A stretch of DNA of 64,000 bases from Sphingobacterium yanglingense (GTDB lineage Bacteria > Bacteroidota > Bacteroidia > Sphingobacteriales > Sphingobacteriaceae): assembly GCF_004363245.1 (NCBI RefSeq), contig NZ_SNYV01000001.1, positions 62,001 to 126,000 on the forward strand. Reading direction: 5' to 3'. A model generated the notes under the pieces. That model was not told the DNA's origin and ran no database searches. It worked only from the letters and a program-made list of their open reading frames with translations. The position numbers were made by a program, and so were the translations under genes. How positions within the stretch are numbered: position 1 is the first letter of the stretch; every line of letters starts with the position of its first letter. Shown here one piece after another: positions 53,986-64,000 of the stretch.

Positions 53986-54678
53986 ATGCGTAACTATATA
54001 TTGCAAATCGACACAGCAACAGAGGTTTGCTCGGTCTCTATCGGTACGGAGGGGAAGCTCTTGGCCGAGCTTACAGCAGAGGAGAAGAATATGCATGCTT
54101 CGGGGCTTACTGTTTGTATTGATAGATTGTTGAAAAGTGTATCATTGGATTATGCTGATCTGTCTGCTGTGGCGGTGAGTATGGGGCCTGGTTCTTATAC
54201 AGGGCTTAGAATTGGGGTGTCTACGGCAAAAGGATTGTGTTATGCATTGGATATACCATTGCTTGGTGTGAATACCTTAGAAAGCATGTACGAAGGGTAT
54301 ATTGCAAAGCGGGCGGGAGAAGACAATCTTGTTTATATTCCGATGTTGGATGCGAGGCGGATGGAAGTGTATATGGCGGCATTTGATGAGCAGAAGAATT
54401 GTTTGCAAAAAACGGAGGCCGTTATAGTCGATGTAAATACGTTTGATGTTTTTGCTCCTAAAAATGTCGTGCTTTTCGGGTCAGGTGCAAATAAGTTACA
54501 AGAGCTGTTCGAAGGTAATGTGCAGGTGCAAATAGATAGAGAATACCAACATTCGTCATCCTATTTAAGTACGATTGCGTTTCGTAAATTTCAGAGTAAG
54601 GAGGGTGAAGACCTGATTTATTTTGAGCCGTTCTATCTTAAAGAGTTTGTGGCGACGGTGTCTAAGAAGCTTATTTAA
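53986..54678 (+). CDS. tsaB: tRNA t6A biosynthesis protein TsaB
   Basis: This 230-residue ASKHA-fold protein begins YILQIDTATEVCSVSIGTEG. It has MHASGLTVCIDRLLK, the conserved VAVSMGPGSYTGLRIGVSTA, and YIPMLDARRMEVYMAAFD. It partners with TsaD and TsaE in making t6A at position 37 of ANN-decoding tRNAs. It follows yidD by 30 nt. Confidence 0.94.
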   Translation: MRNYILQIDTATEVCSVSIGTEGKLLAELTAEEKNMHASGLTVCIDRLLKSVSLDYADLSAVAVSMGPGSYTGLRIGVSTAKGLCYALDIPLLGVNTLESMYEGYIAKRAGEDNLVYIPMLDARRMEVYMAAFDEQKNCLQKTEAVIVDVNTFDVFAPKNVVLFGSGANKLQELFEGNVQVQIDREYQHSSSYLSTIAFRKFQSKEGEDLIYFEPFYLKEFVATVSKKLI

Positions 54679-54680
54679 AC

Positions 54681-55586
54681 CTATAACCATCTTTTTCGTT
54701 TGAACCAGTAATAGATCAGTACGGAGAGTAGGGCCATGATGATCAATATACCTGCGTAGCCGTATTCCCACTCCAGCTCGGGCATGTTCTCGAAATTCAT
54801 TCCATAGACTCCGACAATAAATGTCAATGGCATGAAGAATACGGATATAATGGTCAACGTCCGCATGATTTCGTTAGTGTGGTTGGACTCGATATTGAAG
54901 TAGATGTTCAATAACTGGGAGGTGTTTTCGGAGATGTTGCGAAAGAGTGTACTGGTTCTTGAAAACAAATCCCTTAAGTCCTGTGTGTAGATATTTTTAT
55001 ACTCCGGCATATGGAAATAATCAACAATATCTTTGTAAAGAGTGAGTACACTGCGGATGACATCAATCTGCCTTTTGATATAGTATAGTTTCTTTAAAAA
55101 CGGCTTTCTTCGATGGTGCAGAAAAACAATCTCTTCGTATTCATCAAGCTGCATGGCCATTTTTCCTAGGACTAGGTCTTCAAATGTTTTGAGCGTATCC
55201 GATACCAAAGCATTGACTAGTGTTTTGCTGGATTGTAGTCTTCTGTGGGAGCGCTCGATTGTTTTAAGACGTTCGAGGAAATCGATTTGATTCCGGTGCA
55301 CGGTGATTACGACACTTTCATTGTAAAATAGGGATATCCGATCGGTGACTTCGACTAAGGAGTCTGATTCTTCATCAAATTTATTCGGAATTGATCGTAG
55401 TATAAGGAAATGGTAGTTTTCGAATTCTTCTATTTTTGGAAGATGTCCAGTTTCCAAACAATCTTTTATAGAAGCATCATTGAGTTTGTATTTTTCCTTC
55501 AGTTCCGCGAAATCTTCTATTTTTGGATTGGATATGTCGATCCATTCAAAACTGCTTTCAGGGTGCTGGAGGATATATGTTACCAT
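54681..55586 (-). CDS. corA: CorA-type magnesium transporter
   Basis: This 301-residue protein has a soluble funnel domain, a long helix and two C-terminal transmembrane helices. The selectivity motif GMN lies at 262-264 in VGVYGMNFENMPE, and the tail is basic (FKRKRWL). CorA channels carry Mg2+ (also Co2+/Ni2+). It is a single gene on the minus strand, its stop 2 nt from the tsaB stop. Confidence 0.94.
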   Translation of the reverse strand: MVTYILQHPESSFEWIDISNPKIEDFAELKEKYKLNDASIKDCLETGHLPKIEEFENYHFLILRSIPNKFDEESDSLVEVTDRISLFYNESVVITVHRNQIDFLERLKTIERSHRRLQSSKTLVNALVSDTLKTFEDLVLGKMAMQLDEYEEIVFLHHRRKPFLKKLYYIKRQIDVIRSVLTLYKDIVDYFHMPEYKNIYTQDLRDLFSRTSTLFRNISENTSQLLNIYFNIESNHTNEIMRTLTIISVFFMPLTFIVGVYGMNFENMPELEWEYGYAGILIIMALLSVLIYYWFKRKRWL

Positions 55587-55681
55587 AAGAGGTTGCTTTA
55601 ATTTGCCATTAAAGTAGTCATATTGGTTTATATTATCAAGGATGAATAAGTTACCATTAACTTAAAACCTTCAATTTATTA

Positions 55682-55728
55682 AAAATAAAAGAGGGATTCA
55701 AACCAAGTTTGAATCCCTCTTTTATTTT
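55682..55728. terminator. Bidirectional terminator
   Basis: AAAATAAAAGAGGGATTC plus AAAC pairs perfectly with its inverse around CAA. On the minus strand it ends the Skp-like gene. Confidence 0.9.
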
Positions 55729-55743
55729 ATAGCTGATTTTTGA

Positions 55744-56361
55744 TTATTTCTTTTCAGCTGGTTTCTTTGCGCTGTATTCTTTGTTCAACGCTTCAACCAC
55801 TTCTTTAGTGATATCTAATTTAGAATCTGCGTAGATTACTGCAGGATTTGTTTTAGAATACGTCAATACGAACTGATATCCTTTTTCTTCAGCATGCTTT
55901 TTCAGGTACTCTGTAATCGCGTTATAGACCGCATTGAATTCTGTAGCTTCGTCTTGTGCTAGGGATTGAGAAGCGTTCTGATCTAATCTTCCTAACTCAT
56001 CTTGTTTACGCGCTAATTTTTCTTCTGTAGCTTGGCGCTCAGAGGCACTCATTGTAGCTGCTTTTTGCTGATATTCTGCAACTTCTCTTTGGAATGCTTG
56101 TCCTTTAGATTGTAAGTCCGTTTGGGCTTTCTTTACTTTAGCTTCAAGTTTAGATTTGATGTCCTTGAAGTATACATATTTTTCAGAAAGTGTATCTGAG
56201 TTTACATAGACAATTTTCTCTTGAATTTTTGCTGGAGAGGTAGCTGTGCTATCATTTTTAGAAGCTGGCGTATTGGACGCATTTTGATTACAAGATGTAA
56301 TCGATGCTGCTAGTATTAATCCTAAAGTAACTTTTGATAAGTTTGCTAAAATTCTATTCAT
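55744..56361 (-). CDS. Skp/OmpH-like periplasmic chaperone lipoprotein
   Basis: This 205-residue protein has a lipoprotein signal ending ITSC (about residues 20-23), a Ser/Thr-rich linker, and then the Skp form: a first strand (EKIVYVNSDTLSEKYVYFKD), a long coiled-coil hairpin (KLEAKVKKAQTDLQSKGQAF, REVAEYQQKAATMSASERQA) and the closing YVLTYSK-like YQFVLTYSKTNPAVIYADSK followed by LDITKEVVEALN. Skp proteins chaperone unfolded outer-membrane proteins. The lipid anchor is unlike E. coli Skp. Confidence 0.9.
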   Translation of the reverse strand: MNRILANLSKVTLGLILAASITSCNQNASNTPASKNDSTATSPAKIQEKIVYVNSDTLSEKYVYFKDIKSKLEAKVKKAQTDLQSKGQAFQREVAEYQQKAATMSASERQATEEKLARKQDELGRLDQNASQSLAQDEATEFNAVYNAITEYLKKHAEEKGYQFVLTYSKTNPAVIYADSKLDITKEVVEALNKEYSAKKPAEKK

Positions 56362-56570
56362 TATTTTGTCTATTTTGATCTTTTTTTATGCTTCTGTTTA
56401 AACGTTCAATCGGACTTTCTTCTTAAGATGAGGGGCTTGTGGGCCAATGTCTTTTATGTCCTTTTCTCGTTGAAAAAACAAACCTACTATAAAAAAATTA
56501 CAAATCCATCTTTTTCGCTTTTTTGTCCGCAAAAAAAGAATTTTTAAGGCCATTTTACCGCTGTGAGCAC

Positions 56571-56601
56571 TTGCTTAAGTGCCTAATTTTTATTAACTTT
56601 G
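56571..56601 (+). promoter_or_regulatory. Promoter of gyrB
   Basis: TTG at 56571-56573, a 20-nt spacer, then TAACTTTG at 56594-56601, an exact fit to the Bacteroidota pattern. The gyrB ATG is 33 nt further on. Confidence 0.8.
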
Positions 56602-56609
56602 AGAGTTAA

Positions 56610-58592
<1,983 letters not shown>

Positions 58593-58615
58593 CGGAATCT
58601 TGTCATTATATGGAG

Positions 58616-58645
58616 AGCCAGATAGTTTACTATCTGGCTTTTTTT
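58616..58645 (+). terminator. Terminator of gyrB
   Basis: AGCCAGATAG pairs perfectly with CTATCTGGCT around TTTA, followed by TTTTTTT, 23 nt after the stop. Confidence 0.92.
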
Positions 58646-58752
58646 GTGTCAATCGGCTAGCCGGAACTCTCTGTTTAAAAGAGTTGAATTGTATATCATT
58701 TTTTTATTGTGGAATTGTTTTTGTAAATTGGTGACAACCAATTATTTACACT

Positions 58753-59556
58753 ATGAAGTCAAGTGTGATATTATTTTTGATGTTTCTTTGCATAAACGTG
58801 TGTTCGCAAGAATTTTATGGAGCCCCTATGCAGGGCATGGCGAATACAGGATTGGCGGTGCCTTCGGTCTATGGTCTAACTGCCAATGCAGCGGTAATCG
58901 GCCAATTACGACGGCCTCGTATTGGAGTAGGGTATCAACCCCATTTTTTAACAAATGATATCCGGGCGCAGGCACTATTAGCTGCTTTGCCTTTAGGACG
59001 GATCAACGCCTTAGGTCTTGCTGTTAATAACTATGGATTGAAAGCAACTTCCTCTCTATTGACGCTGAGGGCAATTTATGTGCGGACATTTGGTAATGTT
59101 TTCTCTACGTCGGTATCAACGAACTATCATCAATATCATGTTAAAGGCTATGGGGGAGATAATACGCTTTCTTTGGATTTAGGGGCGCATCTTAATGTCA
59201 GTAACTCACTGTCTCTCGGTTTGTTGCTCCGCAATGTTACTGCTTCCCGATTTGACGATACGATAGATCAATACGTTACGCGGGAGGTTGGAGCAGGATT
59301 GTTGTTCAACATATCTAAAGAAGTCTTGTTTACGGCTGATGTTTATTATAATGCGTTTCGTGAAATAGATCCTCGATTTGGAATTGCTTATCATATCGAT
59401 GACCTAATTATTTTAAGAGGTGGGGCAACGTTGGTGCCTATGCAGTATTTTACGGGAATCGGAATGACCTTGGGAAAATTGTTATGTGATATTTCTTCGT
59501 CTTTCCATACGCGGTTGGGAGCTTCTCCTCAGTTATCCTTGGCTTATGGTTTTTAG
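58753..59556 (+). CDS. Outer-membrane barrel protein upstream of the HhH protein
   Basis: This 267-residue protein has a signal (SSVILFLMFLCINVCSQ) and then a PorV/PorQ-like opening (YGAPMQGMANTGLAVPSVYG) and regular beta strands up to a C-terminal LSLAYGF. The barrel shape is clear; the function is not. Its last 11 nt overlap the start of the next gene, which is also a barrel, so they are coupled and probably act together. Confidence 0.78.
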   Translation: MKSSVILFLMFLCINVCSQEFYGAPMQGMANTGLAVPSVYGLTANAAVIGQLRRPRIGVGYQPHFLTNDIRAQALLAALPLGRINALGLAVNNYGLKATSSLLTLRAIYVRTFGNVFSTSVSTNYHQYHVKGYGGDNTLSLDLGAHLNVSNSLSLGLLLRNVTASRFDDTIDQYVTREVGAGLLFNISKEVLFTADVYYNAFREIDPRFGIAYHIDDLIILRGGATLVPMQYFTGIGMTLGKLLCDISSSFHTRLGASPQLSLAYGF

Positions 59557-61591
59557 ACTTGTATTTTTTGTGGTGACGTTGGGTTTGTTGCCTGATCGCA
59601 CTCTGGCACAAGAGGAGGAGGTTGCGGAACTTCTTTTGGAACAGCTTCATGAAGAATTGGGAGAAGATGTAGATATCAGTGAGATTTCGGAGAAATTAAA
59701 TTATTATTTAAAGAAGCCTTTAAATCTCAATACTGCAAGTGAAGCCGAACTTAGTTCACTTTTTTTCCTATCACCTCAGCAGATCGATAACTTGATTTTT
59801 CATCGGACCAAATCTGGTGAATTTATTAATATACTGGAGCTTCAGGCTATCAAAGGATTTAATACCGAAACGATTCAACGTATACTTCCATTCGTTTATA
59901 TTGCTACGCCAACTTCTTTTAAGGCGTTGAACTTTAGAACGATTATGGACAAAGATGAGCACATGGTGATGATGCGTTATGGCCGTAATCTAGAACGAGC
60001 AAAGGGATATGAGATACAGGATGAGGATAAAAATAGGTATTTGGGAGATGCGAATCGCTATGCGCTTCGATACCGTTGGAATTATGACAATCAGATTCGA
60101 ATAGCTATTAACATGGAAAAGGATGCAGGTGAACCTTTTTTGAAGGAAAAGCAACGTTACGGATTTGATTTTTATTCGGGACATATTGAGGTGAGGGCAT
60201 TAAGTAAGCATGTTAAAAAGCTCGTCATAGGTGACTATGCACTCCAGTTTGGGCAAGGGCTTATTTCGTGGAATGGCTTGAGTTTTGGCAAGGGGGCTTG
60301 GATAGGCAGTGTGGCTCGGCAAGGGCTGGGGCTCGTGCCGTATTCTTCGATGAATGAAAGCAATTTTCAACGAGGGATAGCCGCCGCTGTCGAACGAGGG
60401 GCGTTTACATGGATTCCCTTCGTTGCTTACAATCGGCTCTCAGGAAAAGTCGAAGAACTGGATGGGAATCGCCTTATCACTAGGATAAGCCATTCTGGAC
60501 TGCATCGTACCCCCACAGAGCAGATCTATAGAAGAGCAATTGGACAAGTCGCATATGGTAGTCATGTGATGTATAGGTATGGGAGGTTGAAGGTTGGTCT
60601 TACCTATATGGGATCGACATACGATGGACTAAAAATAAGAGGCGAGGATCTACGTCAAAGGTTTGATTTTCAGGGGACGAGTCTGCACCTAATAGGGGCT
60701 AACTACAATTACACTTTTCGGAACTATTATTTTTTTGGTGAGACAGCTTATAGTTTTGGGGGAGGTTGGGCTACCAATAATGGGGTCATAGCCAGTCTAC
60801 ATTCCAAGCTATCCTTATTTGCTAATTATAGGAATTATCAACGAGATTATTATAGTATCTATGGACAGTCTTTAGGTGAGGGAAGCCAAGTCGCTAATGA
60901 AAAAGGGGTATATACAGGAGTGGTTTATCACCCTAGTAGAAAGGTGGAGTGGGGCAATTATGTCGATGTTTTTCAATTTCCTTGGTTACGCTACCGTGTT
61001 GACGCACCGAGTGCAGGCGTAGATTTATTGAGTCAATTTACCTACACCTGGTACAAAGTCGGAAAGTTGACATTTCGTTATCGGCATCGTCTCCGGCAAG
61101 AAAATGTCAATCTAGAGGGGCGGCATACCAATATGTTGGCAGATGTGGATAGAAACCAATTTCGTGTTGATTTTCAATACAAGTTGAGCGATAGTTGGCG
61201 CATACGCTCAAGAGCTGAAGCGATGCTTTTTGCTAAAGAGATTGCAGCTAAAAGTAAGGGATTCCTGTTTTATCAGGATGCTTTTTGGCAGCTAAGACAG
61301 CCTAGACTACAATTTAATTATAGAATGGCCTATTTCGATACAGAGGGCTATGATTCCAGAATTTATGCTTATGAAAATAATGTGCTTTACGCATCCGGTT
61401 TTCCAATGTACTATGATAAAGGTCTTCGTAGTTACCTTAATATACGATATAAGATTCTCAAAAATCTAGATTTTTGGGCACGGTATGCAATAACCTATTA
61501 CTTTGATCGTGGTGATATCGGATCGGGCTTAGATTTAATTGCGGGGAAGAGAAAAACGGATGTAAACGTACAGGTTCGATGGCAATGGTAA
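59546..61591 (+). CDS. Helix-hairpin-helix domain plus outer-membrane barrel protein
   Basis: The start is set at MVFRLVFFVVTLGLLPDRTL (59546), which gives a signal ending LAQ; the earlier Met at 59486 lies inside the previous gene. Residues of about 60-130 hold two ComEA-like HhH units (LNTASEAELSSLFFLSPQQI, DNLIFHRTKSGEFINILELQ, AIKGFNTETIQRILPFVYIA). The rest (about 150-680) is a large barrel with aromatic-ended strands (FRYRHRLRQENVNL, DVNVQVRWQW at the end). A DNA-binding-like HhH on a barrel, beside comEC, suggests a DNA-uptake role; this is inference. It overlaps comEC by 13 nt. Confidence 0.82.
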   Translation: MVFRLVFFVVTLGLLPDRTLAQEEEVAELLLEQLHEELGEDVDISEISEKLNYYLKKPLNLNTASEAELSSLFFLSPQQIDNLIFHRTKSGEFINILELQAIKGFNTETIQRILPFVYIATPTSFKALNFRTIMDKDEHMVMMRYGRNLERAKGYEIQDEDKNRYLGDANRYALRYRWNYDNQIRIAINMEKDAGEPFLKEKQRYGFDFYSGHIEVRALSKHVKKLVIGDYALQFGQGLISWNGLSFGKGAWIGSVARQGLGLVPYSSMNESNFQRGIAAAVERGAFTWIPFVAYNRLSGKVEELDGNRLITRISHSGLHRTPTEQIYRRAIGQVAYGSHVMYRYGRLKVGLTYMGSTYDGLKIRGEDLRQRFDFQGTSLHLIGANYNYTFRNYYFFGETAYSFGGGWATNNGVIASLHSKLSLFANYRNYQRDYYSIYGQSLGEGSQVANEKGVYTGVVYHPSRKVEWGNYVDVFQFPWLRYRVDAPSAGVDLLSQFTYTWYKVGKLTFRYRHRLRQENVNLEGRHTNMLADVDRNQFRVDFQYKLSDSWRIRSRAEAMLFAKEIAAKSKGFLFYQDAFWQLRQPRLQFNYRMAYFDTEGYDSRIYAYENNVLYASGFPMYYDKGLRSYLNIRYKILKNLDFWARYAITYYFDRGDIGSGLDLIAGKRKTDVNVQVRWQW

Positions 61592-63672
61592 AAGATAATA
61601 TCCTTGGCTTAGAGTTGGGCAAGGTACCTATGCTTAGGCCGTTCTTGTTCTTTGCTATAGGTGTATGCATTGCGTATTATAGCAGTCTTGATTTCTTCCC
61701 TTTTTGGACCTTTTTATTAATTTTTTTATTCGTTTTGCAGCTCCTGGCTTTTCAGAGGCGGAGATTGGATGGGGGGAGAGTGCTGTTTGCAGTTGCTTTT
61801 TATGCTATGTGGATGGTACTCGGCATCACATTGACCGTACGGACTATGCCCTCCTATCAACCTTATCATTTTTCAAATATCAAGGGAGATGGTTTTTTAA
61901 TTGTGATCGATGATGAGCCTCAGACCAAAGGAAAAACACTCCGGTTTCCTGTTGTAGTGAAAGCCGTGATGCGCGACGAGGGTAAGATTCATACCGTAGG
62001 TAAGATGATGGTGACTATAGGATTGGATTCCGTATCGAGATTGCATGTTAAATATGGCGATCTTTTACACGTTCCGAACCGTTCTCAAGAGATACCACCT
62101 CCTACTAATCCCAAAATGTTTAACTATAAAGGCTATTTGAAAAGCAAAGATATTTGGTTTCAGTGCTTTGTTCCAGAAAAGCTGGTGAAAAAGGTAGATA
62201 CTGGGAAGGGGAACCCGATCTTAGCAAAAGCGTTGTTGTTGCGGGAACGGATGATGGCTAAGTTTTCACGATATGTAGACGATCCCTATGCTTTTCAATT
62301 GGCTGTGGCGTTAATTTTTGGGTATCGCTCTGAGATGGATGAACGCATGGTAAATGCCTTCACGAATACGGGGACTGTACACATATTGAGTGTTTCGGGA
62401 TTACATGTAGCGCTAGTTTTCGGACTATTAATGCTGTTGTTGAAATGGGTGGATTATTTTCCTAATGGATCTCATTTGCGTAGTATTATCATTATAGGGA
62501 TGGTATGGGGATATGTTGTTCTTACAGGAATGAGCCCTCCGATACTTCGGGCAGGGATTATGATTACATTTTTTATTCTGTCTTTAGCTGTAAATAGACA
62601 ACAGGTAACACTGAATACGTTATTTGCATCAGCTCTGTTTATAGTGCTGTTTATGCCTAAAAGCTTGTTTGATGTCGGATTCCAACTATCTTATCTGGCC
62701 GTTTTAGGAATAGTATTATTGCATCCTCTGCTAAAAAAGCTGTATCTACCCAAGAATAGATGGGGACGGTTGCTCGTGGAGTATACTTATATCTCCATTG
62801 TAGCCCAGTTGTTTACATTACCTGTCGTGTTATATTATTTTGGGCAGTTTCCTACTTATTTTATTCCAGCAAATTTATTTATAGCTCTTCCCAGTACAGG
62901 TATCATGTATCTTGGTGTAGTTCTGGCTTTATGTCCATTCGCTAGTATCAACGCTTATGTAGGCATGCTTTTACAGGAATTATTACATTTTTCTGTCTAT
63001 GGTTTGCAGTATTTAGAGAGATTGCCGAAGGCTGTTCTGAAAGGGATTGTTTGGAGTGATATACAGGTCATCTTGGTTTTGTTAATGTTGTTATTGATGG
63101 TTTGGTCGTGGAATTTTAAGAGTAAAAGAGCACTTTTTATTGGGATGGTAGTATTTGTGCTTTTTTCGGTAACGAGCAGTGTCGCCTATATAAGGCGACT
63201 GGAATACAGTGGATATCGCATTTATAATGTTCGTTCAGATTTGGCTATAGCACAGATCAAAAAGGGAAAAGTGATGTTGTATTGTACTTTTGATTCCTTG
63301 ACGCATCGTGATAGTCGCTTTGCGATCCTTCCGGATCTAGAGCGTTTTTCTCCACAAGAGGAGATTGAATATAGGAAATTACCATCCATGGGACGGCAAA
63401 ATTATACGTTGTCAATAGGTGGGAAAAAAATACTGATTTTAGAGACGCTGCTTCCTGATACTTTGACAGGAGTTGATATAGTCATTTGGCGAAAAAACAG
63501 CAAGAATACAATTGAGGATATCAGACATAGGTTTCGAGCTTCTCCATTGATTCTGATCGATGGGAGTAATTCTGATAACGCTATTAGAATTCTTCAGGCG
63601 GATAAAACTATTCTTGAGGAGCAGATGTATATACTCAAAAATAATTTTGCTTATGTTTGGGATGAAGAATAA
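61579..63672 (+). CDS. comEC: ComEC/Rec2-type competence channel protein
   Basis: This 697-residue membrane protein has N-terminal hydrophobic helices, a DUF4131-like OB domain (about 95-200), and the Competence domain (about 225-510: FQLAVALIFGYRSEMDERMV, NAFTNTGTVHILSVSGLHVA, GMSPPILRAGIMITFFILSL, FDVGFQLSYLAVLGIVLLHP). ComEC carries single-stranded DNA across the inner membrane. The C-terminal 150 residues do not show the HxHxDH motif of the usual metallo-beta-lactamase domain. It overlaps the HhH-barrel gene by 13 nt and precedes recQ by 3 nt. Confidence 0.93.
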   Translation: MAMVKDNILGLELGKVPMLRPFLFFAIGVCIAYYSSLDFFPFWTFLLIFLFVLQLLAFQRRRLDGGRVLFAVAFYAMWMVLGITLTVRTMPSYQPYHFSNIKGDGFLIVIDDEPQTKGKTLRFPVVVKAVMRDEGKIHTVGKMMVTIGLDSVSRLHVKYGDLLHVPNRSQEIPPPTNPKMFNYKGYLKSKDIWFQCFVPEKLVKKVDTGKGNPILAKALLLRERMMAKFSRYVDDPYAFQLAVALIFGYRSEMDERMVNAFTNTGTVHILSVSGLHVALVFGLLMLLLKWVDYFPNGSHLRSIIIIGMVWGYVVLTGMSPPILRAGIMITFFILSLAVNRQQVTLNTLFASALFIVLFMPKSLFDVGFQLSYLAVLGIVLLHPLLKKLYLPKNRWGRLLVEYTYISIVAQLFTLPVVLYYFGQFPTYFIPANLFIALPSTGIMYLGVVLALCPFASINAYVGMLLQELLHFSVYGLQYLERLPKAVLKGIVWSDIQVILVLLMLLLMVWSWNFKSKRALFIGMVVFVLFSVTSSVAYIRRLEYSGYRIYNVRSDLAIAQIKKGKVMLYCTFDSLTHRDSRFAILPDLERFSPQEEIEYRKLPSMGRQNYTLSIGGKKILILETLLPDTLTGVDIVIWRKNSKNTIEDIRHRFRASPLILIDGSNSDNAIRILQADKTILEEQMYILKNNFAYVWDEE

Positions 63673-63675
63673 AAT

Positions 63676-64000
63676 ATGGTTGAAAATAGTCTTTCTATAT
63701 TAAAGCAGTATTGGGGATATGATAGCTTCCGGCCTTTACAGGAAGATATTGTCGATTCTGTCCTTAAAGGTCGGGATACCCTTGCTCTAATGCCCACAGG
63801 AGGGGGGAAGTCAATTTGTTTTCAGGTGCCAGGACTGTTGCAGGAAGGTATCTGTGTCGTGATCAGTCCGTTGATTGCATTGATGAAGGACCAGGTAGAG
63901 CAGCTCCGTAGTCGTGGAATAGAAGCGATAGCTATTTATTCTGGGATGGGATATCGTGAAGTGGATATTGCACTGGACAATTGTATTTTTGGAAAGACGA
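63676..64000 (+). CDS. recQ: ATP-dependent DNA helicase RecQ (N-terminal part only)
   Basis: The gene runs off the window; 108 residues are visible. They show the RecQ motif 0 (YWGYDSFRPLQEDIVDSVLK), Walker A (DTLALMPTGGGKSICFQVP) and motif Ia (CVVISPLIALMKDQVEQLRS). The start ATG at 63676 is 3 nt after comEC. RecQ unwinds recombination and fork structures. Type (RecQ1 or RecQ2) cannot be told from this part. Confidence 0.95.
   Translation, partial: MVENSLSILKQYWGYDSFRPLQEDIVDSVLKGRDTLALMPTGGGKSICFQVPGLLQEGICVVISPLIALMKDQVEQLRSRGIEAIAIYSGMGYREVDIALDNCIFGKT

Overview
The window looks like a chromosomal segment of a Bacteroidota bacterium, most likely family Sphingobacteriaceae (Sphingobacterium-like). 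The grounds are a SusC/SusD pair, many lipoproteins and small outer-membrane barrels, a Bacteroidota histone H1-like protein, a division cluster with an FtsZ carrying a long tail and an FtsI carrying PASTA, and promoters of the Bacteroidota type (TTG, about 20 nt, TAnnTTTG) with A-rich rather than Shine-Dalgarno leaders. The genus is inferred from general resemblance, not from a search.

Layout. 1-5035: end of a SusC gene, a SusD-like lipoprotein and a Tat-exported phosphocholine-type phospholipase C, all on +. 5317-8848: the most unusual locus. A two-gene minus-strand operon encodes an ECF-type sigma factor with two region-4-like helix-turn-helix domains, followed 3 nt later by a Cas12f/TnpB-like protein that has lost its RuvC catalytic residues and its C-terminal end. 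Beside it lies a CRISPR-like array of 36-nt repeats with about 30-nt spacers, several repeats being split by palindromic elements, plus two copies of a structured tracrRNA-like RNA and a small GIY-YIG nuclease gene. I read this as a nuclease-dead Cas12f-sigma factor system for RNA-guided transcription. 9180-10052: an XRE regulator and an ATPase fragment. 10065-12624: a two-component pair. 12805-20640: lipoproteins, an AraC regulator, a 21-bp-period tandem repeat, an Fn3 protein with a coiled-coil partner, a TonB-family transducer and outer-membrane barrels.

20682-34946: housekeeping genes (nucleoside transporter, bifunctional nuclease, EtfAB, cysteine desulfurase, Lnt, RsmI, SerS, LutB-like protein, AspS). 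35285-51342: the dcw division and cell-wall cluster mraZ-rsmH-ftsL-ftsI-murE-mraY-murD-ftsW-murG-murC-ftsQ-ftsA-ftsZ, preceded by three MraZ-type boxes over a recognisable promoter. 51485-64000: histone-like protein, response regulator, MscL, rpmH-rnpA-yidD-tsaB, CorA, Skp-like lipoprotein, GyrB, an outer-membrane barrel and HhH-barrel pair, ComEC, and the start of recQ.

How the parts may work together. SusC/SusD loci in Bacteroidota are often switched on by dedicated ECF sigma factors. Here a SusCD-phospholipase operon lies next to a sigma factor that may be steered by guide RNA instead of by an anti-sigma partner; no FecR-like anti-sigma gene is visible. The actual targets of the four readable spacers cannot be established from this window.
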